From Clostridia bacterium (GTDB taxonomy: Bacteria; Bacillota; Clostridia; Christensenellales; Aristaeellaceae): DNA of 64,000 nt. The notes beneath the pieces are model-generated. The model had not been told where the DNA came from. It was given only the letters and a program-made list of their open reading frames with translations, and did no database searches. The DNA lies in NCBI GenBank assembly GCA_017448975.1, contig JAFSKN010000015.1:1-64000 (forward strand), given 5' to 3'. Below are positions 1 to 7,705 of the stretch, piece after piece (position 1 is the first letter of the stretch; the number at the start of each line of letters is the position of its first letter). The position numbers and the translations under genes are program-made.

Positions 1-1506
1 CCAGGTGCCCGGCGTGTTGCCTTGCGGGTTGGAAAGCGTCACGTTCGCCAGGGTCTGGCCGTAGGTGGCGGTCAGCCCGGTGGGGGCGTTGGCAATGGGG
101 TCGGCCTTATTGACGTTCACAGTCACGTTCACATTGCTCTTGCTGTTATAGTTGGCGGTGTCGTTGGGGGTAAAGTTGGCCGTGAAGGTATGGCTGCCCG
201 CGCTGCCAACGCTGGCAGTGCTGTCCGCCCAGGCCCAGATGCCCGCCGTGTTGCCTTGCGGGTTGGAAAGCGTCACGTTCGCCAGGGTCTGGCCGTAGGT
301 GGCGGTCAGCCCGGTGGGGGCGTTGGCAATGGGGTCGGCCTTGTTAATGGTGTAGTTCACGCTGCCGGTGGCCGTGCCCACGGTGAAGGACGCGGTATAG
401 GCGCCCGCTTCGGTGGGCGTACCGCTCACGGGGCTCCCGTTCTTGGTGTAGGAAATGGAATAGGAACCCGGGAAAGCCGTGGTGTTATAGCCCGTGCTCA
501 GGCTCGCCGCTTTTCCGTTCCCGTCATAGGTGAGCGTGCCGGACGGCGCGCTGATGGTGATGCTCAGGCCCTCGGTGATATCGCAGCCCTGGCCGCAGGA
601 GGCCGTCACGGTGGCGCCGTTGGCCTGATAGCTCCAGGAATGGGTGTGGGGTTCGGTGAGGATGAAGCTCACGGAACCGGTCGCGCCGCCCCAGGTGAAG
701 GACGCGGTGTAGCCGCCCGGCGTGGTGGGCGCACTGGGTATGATTCCACCGTTCTTGGCGTAGGAGATTCTGGAGTGCGTTGCCAGCCCCAAACCCTCGG
801 GAATCGTGCCGGAAATTGCAGCCGCCTTGGCGTTGCCGTCGCAGACCAGGTTGGAGGGGGCGTTGATGGTCAGGGCGATGCCATTGGTTTTATAGTCACA
901 ATCGCCAGCTCCCGTGCAGGTGGCCGTCACGGTGGAGCCGTTGGCCTGATAGCTCCAGGAATGGGTGTGGGCGGGGGCGGTGAGGGTGAACTGCACGGAA
1001 GCGGTCTCGGTGCCCCCCCAGGAGAAGGACGCGGTGTAGGTGCCCGGCGTGGAGGGCGCGGTGCTGCCGCCCGGATTATAGGTGATGCTGGGCCGCGCGG
1101 CCAGACCCTCGGGGGCCGAAGCGGGATAGCCGGAAATCCAGGCCGTCTTGGCGTTGCCGTCGCACACCAGGCTGGAGGGGGCATGGATGGTCAGGGTGAT
1201 CCCATCAGAATTATATCCATCCGGGCAATCATCAAGCGAATAGCATCTGGCCTCGATTGTGTTTTCATCACTACCATAACCCCATGCATGGTGGTGGGCA
1301 GGGGGGTTAGCGGACGGTTCATCAAAATCTGCAAAACAGTTGTTGCATATAAAGCAATCATCCCAATCAGACCAATAAAAATCCTGGCTGCCGCAAGAGG
1401 GGCAGTAGCCATCCGCGTGCGCCGTGGAAAGCATCCCCGGCAGCAGGCCGACGGCCATCGTCAGCGCCAGCAGGACGCCGAGCAGGGTTCTCATCGTGTG
1501 TTTCAT
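1..1506 (-). CDS. Secreted Ig-like/MBG-type repeat protein, 3' end beyond the window
   Basis: The frame is open from the ATG at 1506 to base 1 (502 codons, no stop), preceded by TAAGGAGGAAG. Residues 1-31 form a signal peptide ending AHA. Four cysteines follow in a CPSC (35-38) and CNNC (54-57) pair that looks like a zinc ribbon. Then come repeated modules with HSWSYQANG (around 180 and 285) and DGNAK motifs, and from about residue 390 tandem modules reading KADPIANAPTGLTATYGQTL, like the bacterial MBG/YDG surface repeats. It is probably a cell-surface or exported protein; ligand unknown. The C-terminus, where an anchor might lie, is missing. Confidence 0.8.
   Translation of the reverse strand, partial: MKHTMRTLLGVLLALTMAVGLLPGMLSTAHADGYCPSCGSQDFYWSDWDDCFICNNCFADFDEPSANPPAHHHAWGYGSDENTIEARCYSLDDCPDGYNSDGITLTIHAPSSLVCDGNAKTAWISGYPASAPEGLAARPSITYNPGGSTAPSTPGTYTASFSWGGTETASVQFTLTAPAHTHSWSYQANGSTVTATCTGAGDCDYKTNGIALTINAPSNLVCDGNAKAAAISGTIPEGLGLATHSRISYAKNGGIIPSAPTTPGGYTASFTWGGATGSVSFILTEPHTHSWSYQANGATVTASCGQGCDITEGLSITISAPSGTLTYDGNGKAASLSTGYNTTAFPGSYSISYTKNGSPVSGTPTEAGAYTASFTVGTATGSVNYTINKADPIANAPTGLTATYGQTLANVTLSNPQGNTAGIWAWADSTASVGSAGSHTFTANFTPNDTANYNSKSNVNVTVNVNKADPIANAPTGLTATYGQTLANVTLSNPQGNTPGTW
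13..342. repeat. 96-bp direct repeat inside the secreted repeat protein
   Basis: Bases 13-108 recur without mismatch at 247-342, an offset of 234 bp (78 codons). The repeat stays in frame and encodes the MBG-like module. Nucleotide identity implies recent duplication or gene conversion. Confidence 0.85.
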
Positions 1507-1591
1507 CGAGATTCTTCCTCCTTATTTCGTGCCGCTCGCCGCGGCTGTGGTTCTGTGTAAAATTGTCATTACGATTTAACGTCTTTTAGGG

Positions 1592-1620
1592 TTGCATTTT
1601 CCCGCAATTCGGGATAGAAT
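1592..1620 (+). promoter_or_regulatory. Toxin-antitoxin promoter with dyad in the spacer
   Basis: TTGCAT (1592-1597), 17-bp spacer, TAGAAT (1615-1620). The spacer contains the perfect dyad TCCCG-CAATT-CGGGA (1600-1614), a good place for autorepression by the antitoxin or complex. Confidence 0.7.
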
Positions 1621-1650
1621 AGAAGCAGGAAAACGAAAAGGGGGATTTTT

Positions 1651-1971
1651 ATGGCACATGCAGCCAACGTCCTGAACAGTCTCGTGCCCATCACGCAGTT
1701 CAACCGCGGCCAGGCGGCGCGCATCTTCGACCGGCTCCACAGCGAAAGCCAGCTTGTGGTGCTGAAGAATAACCAGCCCGCCGCCGTCATCCTCTCCCCG
1801 TCGGAGTTCCAGCGCCTCAGCGAAATCGAGGAGGATTACCTGCTGCTCCGCGAGGCAATGGCGCGCCTGTCCGCCAATACAGCGCCCGCCGCAGCCATGG
1901 GTGATGTGATGCGGGAGCTTGGCGTCACCCAGGAGGAGCTTGACGCCGCTGAGGACGTGATGATCGAATGA
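1651..1971 (+). CDS. PhD/YefM-family antitoxin
   Basis: This 106-residue protein has the PhD/YefM N-terminal fold (residues about 8-65: VPITQFNRGQAARIF, LVVLKNNQPAAVILSPSEF), which in this family binds DNA and autoregulates. The C-terminal part is acidic and helical, as expected for the toxin-neutralising tail. It has an upstream AAAAGGGGG and overlaps the toxin by ATGA, so translation is probably coupled. A type II toxin-antitoxin role is inferred from family and gene pairing. Confidence 0.85.
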   Translation: MAHAANVLNSLVPITQFNRGQAARIFDRLHSESQLVVLKNNQPAAVILSPSEFQRLSEIEEDYLLLREAMARLSANTAPAAAMGDVMRELGVTQEELDAAEDVMIE

Positions 1972-2297
1972 GCTGGAGCGTCGAATTCCTGGAAGAAGCC
2001 AGGCGGGATATGCGGCGCCTCGACCACAGCGCCCAGATTCAGGTCTTGAAGGGCATCCAGAAGGTCGCGGGCAATCCCGTATCCATCCACGAGGGCGGCT
2101 ATGGAAAGCCCCCCGGCAACCACAATGACAGCAGCCTGAGCGGCCTGTTCAAGATCAAATTCCGTGATCTCGGGCTTCGCGTCGTCTACAAGACGGAAAT
2201 GGTCGATTCCATCATGAAGATCATCGTGGTGTCCGCCCGGTCAGACGATCAGGTGTACCGCGAAGCCGCCAGGCGGCGAACGAAGTATGATCTGTGA
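1968..2297 (+). CDS. RelE/ParE-superfamily toxin
   Basis: This 109-residue basic protein starts in the antitoxin stop (ATGA). The opening WSVEFLEEARRDMRRLD, the central LSGLFKIKFRDLGLRVVYKTE and the strand IMKIIVVSARSDDQVYREAARR match RelE-type mRNA interferases and related ParE folds. RelE toxins cut mRNA at the ribosome; ParE toxins hit gyrase. The closing basic residues (Arg, Lys, Tyr) favour RelE but do not settle it. The length is normal and the gene appears intact. Confidence 0.82.
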   Translation: MSWSVEFLEEARRDMRRLDHSAQIQVLKGIQKVAGNPVSIHEGGYGKPPGNHNDSSLSGLFKIKFRDLGLRVVYKTEMVDSIMKIIVVSARSDDQVYREAARRRTKYDL

Positions 2298-2622
2298 GCC
2301 TCCCAGTGCCGCGAGCATGAACAGCAAAAACCGCCGGGCCGGACAGGGGTTGCTTGCCCCCGTCAAGCCCGACGGTCATCCATCCCGAATGAAATGTTCC
2401 CTTTTTGCGCACCCCAAAAAGGCGCGGTCAGCCCGTGCTGTGCTGTTCCGTTCCGTTCCGTTCCGTGAAGATCGTAGCCTTATCCCGCATCGCTGTCAAG
2501 CCCCTTTGGGTTTTTTCGTGCTTTCTGAATTGACAAAATTGCCAAACAGGCTTCTCCTTTCCGCCCATGCGGCAATCAATTCGTGCTACATTTTACCATC
2601 TTTCCCAGTGCAAATCAAGGGG
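2298..2622. other. Non-coding stretch after the toxin gene
   Basis: I see no supportable gene here. It contains a short GTTCC tandem run (2446-2468) and an AAGCCCCTTTGGGTTTTTTCG segment near 2497-2518 that could be a weak terminator. The open frames across it lack a Shine-Dalgarno site and coding character. Confidence 0.5.
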
Positions 2623-2641
2623 GTGTGACAGAATGTCACAC
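2623..2641. promoter_or_regulatory. GTGTGACA-N3-TGTCACAC palindrome
   Basis: Perfect 8-bp inverted repeat with loop GAA directly before the TTACCATTCA element. Protein-binding site or remnant hairpin; function unknown. Confidence 0.5.
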
Positions 2642-2660
2642 CAGGATTTACCAATTTCCG

Positions 2661-2938
2661 TTACCATTCACGTATCTAATCGGCAAACAAGGTATGGGAC
2701 TACGGGGGGGGATTGTCAAGGGGGTACTCCCCCTTGACTGTAATCCGCAGCGGCGGCGTGTACGCCGCGAGGACGGAAAATTTCAGACGGAAACGAAGAT
2801 GACCAGATGAAATTTTCCTTCTTTGCGGTTTTTCCGCCCGGAAATCCCGCAGGGATTTTAGGAAAAACCGTTGGGGGTTCCCGCAAGGGGGAAGGATTCC
2901 CCCTTGCGCGTTACCATTCAGCGATAGCTGAATGGTAA
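2661..2938. mobile_element. 278-bp MITE-like element with TTACCATTCA ends and 10-bp direct flanks
   Basis: The ends are TTACCATTCA (2661-2670) and TGAATGGTAA (2929-2938). Perfect 10-bp direct repeats CCAATTTCCG flank it (2651-2660 and 2939-2948), as a target-site duplication would. There is no ORF. The interior is a chain of hairpins: GTCAAGGGGG/CCCCCTTGAC (2715-2738), GGAAAATTTCA/TGAAATTTTCC (2775-2818), CGGTTTTTCC/GGAAAAACCG (2826-2870) enclosing AAATCCC/GGGATTT, and a terminal 13-bp stem (2910-2922/2927-2939). It is related to the element at 17682-18173. Confidence 0.7.
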
Positions 2939-2990
2939 CCAATTTCCGTATAGGGAACGGTCTGCGACCCGTGTGCTTTTATCAATTGTC

Positions 2991-3019
2991 TTGCAAATCG
3001 CAGGCGTATCGGGTATAAT
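2991..3019 (+). promoter_or_regulatory. Promoter for the small gene at 3151
   Basis: TTGCAA (2991-2996), 17-bp spacer, TATAAT (3014-3019). The transcript would have a leader of roughly 125 nt before the start codon. Confidence 0.75.
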
Positions 3020-3150
3020 AGAACCGTAGAGTACGTTTAATACGATTGGTATGGTTCGGCAAGTCCTTTTCGTCGTATACACAGAACGCCGGGAAAAAAC
3101 CCGCATTATCTCCGCCAGAATAGCAACGCCTACGGAAAGGAGGATGTACT

Positions 3151-3372
3151 ATGATCGCAAGCTATTCCATTACTAAGAATCAAAAGCCGACGCCTGAACA
3201 GATTGCCGAAATCCGCGAAGCCGCCAAGCGCCCCATCGTGTTCGACGAGGACTGCCCCGAAATGACCGACGAGCAGCTTCGGCAGTTCAAGCGGGTGCAT
3301 CCACGCCCCGCCGAAAACGCATCGGTTCAGACCGTAAGTTCGGTTGACCTTTTTCTGTCCAAAGCGCCTTAA
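3151..3372 (+). CDS. Small acidic protein, antitoxin-like, function unknown
   Basis: This 73-residue protein has a good AAGGAGG at 3137-3143, its own promoter and a terminator. The central KPTPEQIAEIREAAKRPIVF and the acidic DEDCPEMTDEQLRQF resemble short antitoxin-like proteins of gut Firmicutes that precede toxins, but no partner gene follows. I do not recognise a named family with certainty. The translation signals argue that it is real. Confidence 0.6.
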   Translation: MIASYSITKNQKPTPEQIAEIREAAKRPIVFDEDCPEMTDEQLRQFKRVHPRPAENASVQTVSSVDLFLSKAP

Positions 3373-3387
3373 CGGGCGCTTTATTCT
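3361..3387 (+). terminator. Terminator overlapping the stop codon of the small gene
   Basis: Stem AAAGCGCC (3361-3368) / GGCGCTTT (3375-3382), followed by ATTCTTTTT. The stop codon TAA (3370-3372) lies in the loop. Confidence 0.8.
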
Positions 3388-3439
3388 TTTTGCAGCGGAG
3401 CAACTCATGCGTTTCCCCTGCCAGATTGTCACCCTTTTC

Positions 3440-4684
3440 CTATTTTTCCGGCACCAGCTCGGATACGCCGAAGCCCGTAATGCTGGTGGTATGGCGCAGC
3501 TCCTTGGTGGAGCGCCAGTTCATGATCTGCCCCATGAACACCAGGGCGGTGGTGCCGCCGCCGTCCAGGTTCATGCCCTCCACCACGCCGTGGGAAAGCA
3601 TGTTTTCCGCAAGCCAGGTGAGGTACACGCCTTTGGAATCCGTGGATCGGCCCTTCACGATCAGCAGATAGTAATGATAGGGCTCGATCATGCCGATGGC
3701 GCACCGGGGTTCGCGGTACGTGTAATAGCTGTCCAGGAGCATATATTTGCTCAGTTCGCCGTTCTGGATCAGGATAGGCCCGAAGGCGTAGGTGTTTACC
3801 ACGCCCATATCGATGTATTCCTGGGCCGTATGGGCGTCGCTGGCGAAGGTTTTCATGCTGCCGTCGTTAAAAAGCGCCAAAATCTCCAGATTGGGAAACT
3901 TGCCCTTGCCGTCCGCCACCGTTTTTTCCTGGATGATCTGCCCGTTGCGGACGATCACGCCGGTTTTGCTGTTGCCGTTCCAGCGGTCGCCGAAGTTATC
4001 GTCGGCAAAGGCCAGCACCACCCGGTTGAGCCTCGCCAAATTCACGGGAGAGGCATACGCCTTGCCCTGATACTTTTTGCCCTGGGTAAGGTAGGCGGTC
4101 ATGGGCGATTCCGGGCTGGCCTGAATGTCCGCCTCGAACCAGACGATGGGGTACGATTTATTGCTTTTGTCCTCGTACCGCCTAAGGTCTATGGCCAAGG
4201 AGGGCGTGAGATAAATCCATATGCCCTTTTCCTCGTCGGCGTACAGAAACTCGTCCTTTTCCGCCTCCGGGGCCAGGAAGCCTTCCTCCGTGCGGGGCGG
4301 AAGGACCTTTTCCGGGTCAAAGGGCGGCTCGGGCGTAGGCGCGGGGGTGGGCACGGCCGAAGGCTTGGGGGCGGACTTGGTTTTCACCGCGCTGCCGGAA
4401 AAAACCAGCTCCTGCAAAGCCGCGTCGGCAATGCCCGTTTCCTCCAAGCCGTTGTTTTTTTGCAGCTGGCGCACCCGTTCCGCCGTTGTTTTGGTATAGT
4501 TGCCGTCCAAATTGTCCGTGGTGAAATAGCCCAGCCAGTACATGGCTTTTTTGAGACGCTGCACGTCGTCGCCCTTCATGCCCTGCTTCAGTTCCCGGTA
4601 TTCCTCGGAAAGCGCGGGCAGGCAGCACAGGCAGAGCAGCAGGGCGATCAGCCCTGCCGCGATCCAATTCTTTTTACCGGGCAT
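3440..4684 (-). CDS. Secreted phosphodiester glycosidase-like protein with peptidoglycan-binding domain
   Basis: This 414-residue protein has a signal peptide (1-27, LLLCLCCLPALS), a PG_binding_1 repeat (about 30-95, LKQGMKGDDVQRLKKAMYWLGYF), a Pro-rich linker (about 100-126) and a C-terminal NAGPA domain (about 180-410) with EGMNLDGGGTTALVF. NAGPA-domain enzymes remove GlcNAc from phosphodiesters in eukaryotes; bacterial substrates are mostly undefined, with wall polymers a natural guess. Its ATG overlaps the end of potD by 11 bp, so it is probably the last gene of the pot operon. A second NAGPA protein lies at 46090. Confidence 0.85.
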   Translation of the reverse strand: MPGKKNWIAAGLIALLLCLCCLPALSEEYRELKQGMKGDDVQRLKKAMYWLGYFTTDNLDGNYTKTTAERVRQLQKNNGLEETGIADAALQELVFSGSAVKTKSAPKPSAVPTPAPTPEPPFDPEKVLPPRTEEGFLAPEAEKDEFLYADEEKGIWIYLTPSLAIDLRRYEDKSNKSYPIVWFEADIQASPESPMTAYLTQGKKYQGKAYASPVNLARLNRVVLAFADDNFGDRWNGNSKTGVIVRNGQIIQEKTVADGKGKFPNLEILALFNDGSMKTFASDAHTAQEYIDMGVVNTYAFGPILIQNGELSKYMLLDSYYTYREPRCAIGMIEPYHYYLLIVKGRSTDSKGVYLTWLAENMLSHGVVEGMNLDGGGTTALVFMGQIMNWRSTKELRHTTSITGFGVSELVPEK

Positions 4685-5720
4685 TTTTCACCTGTCCCCA
4701 GAAGGAATTATAGATGGTGAGATAATTATCGGGAATATCGTGGAAGAATTCGCAGCGGTCGATCACTTCCTGGGGCGGGTTGATGGTGGTGTTCTCGGTG
4801 TAATCCTCGCCCATGTTCTCAATGGCGGTCTTGTTGGGGGAAGAATACCAGATGTATTCGCAGTTCATCTGGGCGATGTCGGGGCGGCAGAGGAAGTTGA
4901 TCAGCTTTTCCGCGTTTTCCTTGTTTTTGGCGGTGGCGGGGATCACCATGGGGTCGATCCACACGTTGCTGCCCTCCTTGGGCACCGCGTAGTCCAAATC
5001 CTCGTTCAGCTCCATGGCGTACAGGGCGTCGCCGGAATAGACCACGGCCAGGGCCGCTTCGCCCGCCACCATCATATCCTTGGTTTCATCCACGAAATAG
5101 GCCTTCACGATGGGCTTTTGCTGGATCAGCTTGTCGGTGGCGGCTTTCAGCTCCACCAGGTCCCGGGTGTTCATGGAATAGCCCAGATATTTCAGGGTGA
5201 TGCCCATGGTATCGCGCATGGAATTCATCATCACGATGCTGTCGGCGTACTTTTCGTCCCACAGGATGCCCCAGGATTCCACGGGCTCGTCCACCAGGGT
5301 GGTATTGTACAGGATGCCCACGGTGCCCCACATGAAGGGGATGGAATACTTGTTTTCGGGGTCGTAGCCGGGATTGATCAGGTTGGGGTCGATGTTCGCC
5401 AGATTGGGCACATTGTCAAAGTTGATTTCGGCCAGCATGTTTTCGGCGATCATGCGCTCTACGCAGTAATCGGAGGGGAACACCAGGTCATAGGCGCCGG
5501 GGCTGACGCGCACCTGCACCATCATATCCTCGTTGGTGGTGAAATACATTTTGTTCACGTGGATGCCGGTTTCCTGCTCGAAGATTTCAAACACGGTTTC
5601 ATCCATATAATCGTACCAGTTGTACACGTTCACCACTTCCTGGGCGGCGAAAGCACCGTTCAGGGGCAGCAGGGAAACGCACAGGACCAGGACGGAAACC
5701 AGGCATACGATTTTTTTCAT
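4674..5720 (-). CDS. potD: Spermidine/putrescine ABC transporter substrate-binding protein
   Basis: This 348-residue periplasmic-type binding protein is secreted (signal peptide MKKIVCLVSVLVLCVSLLPL, then AFAA). VVNVYNWYDYMDETVFEIFE, LVFPSDYCVERM and the late FWGQVKNAR are typical of the PotD/PotF family that captures polyamines. I chose the MKKIV start at 5720, with GGAGG ten bases upstream, over longer in-frame starts that would read through repeat DNA. It is the penultimate gene of the pot operon, separated from potC by about 200 bp of repeats. Polyamine specificity is inferred from family and neighbours. Confidence 0.92.
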   Translation of the reverse strand: MKKIVCLVSVLVLCVSLLPLNGAFAAQEVVNVYNWYDYMDETVFEIFEQETGIHVNKMYFTTNEDMMVQVRVSPGAYDLVFPSDYCVERMIAENMLAEINFDNVPNLANIDPNLINPGYDPENKYSIPFMWGTVGILYNTTLVDEPVESWGILWDEKYADSIVMMNSMRDTMGITLKYLGYSMNTRDLVELKAATDKLIQQKPIVKAYFVDETKDMMVAGEAALAVVYSGDALYAMELNEDLDYAVPKEGSNVWIDPMVIPATAKNKENAEKLINFLCRPDIAQMNCEYIWYSSPNKTAIENMGEDYTENTTINPPQEVIDRCEFFHDIPDNYLTIYNSFWGQVKNAR

Positions 5721-5772
5721 GGGACATTTACCTCCGTTTTTTATTGATCGCGCCGTTGGGCGCGGGGGTAAT

Positions 5773-5814
5773 GAAGTGAGGGTGGAGTGTGGAGAGTGAA
5801 GTGTGGAGTTATAT
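5773..5814. repeat. Heptanucleotide repeat tract, single arm
   Basis: Six consecutive 7-bp units (GAAGTGA, GGGTGGA, GTGTGGA, GAGTGAA, GTGTGGA, GTTATAT) lie between potC and potD. Unlike the other loci of this family, no complementary arm follows; the palindromic hairpin at 5865 comes instead. Confidence 0.75.
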
Positions 5815-5846
5815 ACAGCCGTGCAGAAAGAAATAATTCCCATTCT

Positions 5847-5909
5847 GCTTTCTTGGAAGGGGGCCTGGGGGAAACCATTCTTTGGCATCCAAAGAATGGT
5901 TTCCCCCAG
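5847..5909 (-). repeat. Palindromic hairpin repeat, copy 1 (after potC)
   Basis: Perfect 21-bp stem 5865-5885/5889-5909 with 3-nt loop CAT and arms CTGGGGGAAACCATTCTTTGG. On the minus strand it is followed by the family tail CCCCCTTCCAAGAAAGC. It starts 13 bases after the potC stop and lies in the gene's orientation. Confidence 0.9.
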
Positions 5910-5921
5910 CTTTTCCCCAGC

Positions 5922-6689
5922 TCAGGCGTCTTCCTCTTTGGTGCGGCGGTTGACCACCAGCAGCAGCACCAGCAGCGCCACAAACATCAGGGCGGAAAGC
6001 GCGTTCATGGTGGGCTTGATGCCCTTCCTGGCCTGGGAGTAAATGAGGGTGGACAGGTTCTGCACCAGGGGGTTGGTGGTAAAGTAGCTGATGGTGAAAT
6101 CGTCCAGGGACAGGGTGAAGGCCAGCATGGCCCCGGTGATCACGCCGGGCATGACCTCGGGCAGGATCACGTGGAACAGGGCGTACATGGGCGTGGCGCC
6201 CAAATCCAGGGCCGCTTCGTAGCTGTGCTTGTTCATTTGCTTGAGCTTGGGCATGACGGACAGGATCACGTAAGGCACATCGAAGGTGATGTGGGCCAGC
6301 AGCATGGTCACAAAGCCCCGCTCCACCTGGGTGAAGATGAACAGCAGCATCAGGGAAATACCGGTAACGATATCCGGCATGGTCATGGGGATGTTGTTCA
6401 GCGTGAGCATCAGGTTCTGGGGCCTGCGCTTCATGGCGTGGATGCCGATGGCGGCGAAGGTGCCCAGGATGGTGGAAAACAGGGCCGCCAGCACGGCGAT
6501 GGACAGGGTGATCACCAGGGCGTTCATGATGTTGGGATCGTGGATCAGTTCTTCATACCAATGGAAGGAAAAGCCCTCCCACTTGGCGCGGCTTTTGCCC
6601 GCGTTGAAGCTCTGCACGATCAGCACGATGATGGGAATATACAGGAAAAAGAGGATCAGGCCTAAATATACCCGTTTGAGCAGCTTCAT
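5922..6689 (-). CDS. potC: Spermidine/putrescine ABC transporter permease
   Basis: This 255-residue protein has about six membrane spans and the binding-protein-dependent permease signature (EAALDLGATPMYALFHVILPEVMPG, about 170-195), the EAA loop that contacts the ATPase. With PotB it forms the membrane channel for polyamines. It overlaps potB by 4 bp (ATGA). A hairpin repeat follows the stop and may lower read-through into potD. Confidence 0.93.
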   Translation of the reverse strand: MKLLKRVYLGLILFFLYIPIIVLIVQSFNAGKSRAKWEGFSFHWYEELIHDPNIMNALVITLSIAVLAALFSTILGTFAAIGIHAMKRRPQNLMLTLNNIPMTMPDIVTGISLMLLFIFTQVERGFVTMLLAHITFDVPYVILSVMPKLKQMNKHSYEAALDLGATPMYALFHVILPEVMPGVITGAMLAFTLSLDDFTISYFTTNPLVQNLSTLIYSQARKGIKPTMNALSALMFVALLVLLLVVNRRTKEEDA

Positions 6690-7705
6690 ATCATACCGCC
6701 CCCCTCTCCTTCGGGATCGACCTTATTGAGCAGGCCCAGGGAAAGCAGGATCAGGATCATCATCAGCAGAGACAGGGCGGAGCCCACGTTCCATTCGTTC
6801 AGGCTGGTGGACAGGAACTTGGCTTCGATCAGGTCGCCGAAGAGCTGCACCTTGCCGCCGCCCAGCAGGCGGGAAATGTAGAAGGTGGTCACGGCGGGCA
6901 TGAACACCATGGTGATGCCGCTGACCACGCCGGGCACGGACAGGGGCAGGGTCACCTTGTAAAACACGTGCCACTTATCGCAGCCCAAATCCATGGCGGC
7001 CTCGCTCAGCTTGTAATCCATCTTGTTCAGCACGTTGTAGATGGGGAACACCATGAAGGGCAGGAAGTTGTACACCATGCCCGCCTGCACGGCGGCGATA
7101 TTGTTGAGCAGCTTTTGCCGCCCCACGCCGATCCATTCCAGCACGTTGTTGATCAGGCCGTTGTCCTCCAGCAGGCTCATGAGGGCGATGGTGCGCAGCA
7201 GGAAGTTCATCCACATGGGCACCACGAACAGGATGACCAAAGTGGGGCCCAATTTGAATTCCCGGTCCGCCATGATGTGGGCGGCGGGGTAGCCCAGCAG
7301 CAGGCAGATCACCGTGCACAGGAAAGCCATCCACAGGGAGAACACCAGGGTGTCGATGTTGATGGAATCCCGGCCCAGGCCCAAATCATCCAGGGACAGG
7401 CCCATGGATTCGTACAGGGCCAGATCTTCGGGGCTCATGGCCTTGCGGGCGTTGAAGTTGCTGTCCCAGAAGCTTTTGAAGTTGTCCAGGGTGAAATTGC
7501 CCTGGGGATCGGTGAAGGAAAAGTAAGCCACCAGGAAGCAGGGGATCACGGTAAAGATCACCAGCCACAGCATGTAGGGCGATGCAAAGATGGGCCGCCG
7601 GAAGCCCCGGTTTTTCCGGATGTAGGCGATCAGCAGGCCGATAAAGGCGGCGAAGCCTAAGCCCATCATCCAGTAGCCCCAAACGGGCACCTGAAAATTG
7701 GTCAT
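6686..7705 (-). CDS. potB: Spermidine/putrescine ABC transporter permease
   Basis: This 339-residue permease has an N-terminal span, a positive loop, further spans and an EAA-type loop ([27 protein letters not shown], about 235-260). At 339 residues it is longer than the usual 275-300, with an extra N-terminal helix and an extended first periplasmic loop (about 70-120). It overlaps potA and potC by 4 bp each, so the three are translationally coupled. It is the PotC partner in the polyamine importer. Confidence 0.92.
   Translation of the reverse strand: MTNFQVPVWGYWMMGLGFAAFIGLLIAYIRKNRGFRRPIFASPYMLWLVIFTVIPCFLVAYFSFTDPQGNFTLDNFKSFWDSNFNARKAMSPEDLALYESMGLSLDDLGLGRDSINIDTLVFSLWMAFLCTVICLLLGYPAAHIMADREFKLGPTLVILFVVPMWMNFLLRTIALMSLLEDNGLINNVLEWIGVGRQKLLNNIAAVQAGMVYNFLPFMVFPIYNVLNKMDYKLSEAAMDLGCDKWHVFYKVTLPLSVPGVVSGITMVFMPAVTTFYISRLLGGGKVQLFGDLIEAKFLSTSLNEWNVGSALSLLMMILILLSLGLLNKVDPEGEGGGMI

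Noticed and set aside
22..1560. 512-codon plus-strand ORF
   Set aside because: Gly/Val/Ala-rich antisense shadow of the secreted repeat gene; no SD, and the minus frame has a signal peptide and repeated domains.
2446..2468. GTTCC tandem run
   Set aside because: Only about four short units with no gene or promoter context; likely chance slippage tract.
2287..2942. Several ORFs of 60-113 codons around the 278-bp element
   Set aside because: They run through hairpins and direct repeats and lack SD sites.
5721..5888. Longer N-terminal extension of PotD starting at 5888
   Set aside because: It would translate the hairpin repeat and heptad tract and place the signal peptide internally.
3344..7660. 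Long plus-strand ORFs rich in His, Gly and Val opposite the pot operon
   Set aside because: They mirror potD, potC, potB and NAGPA codons; typical antisense composition in GC-rich DNA.
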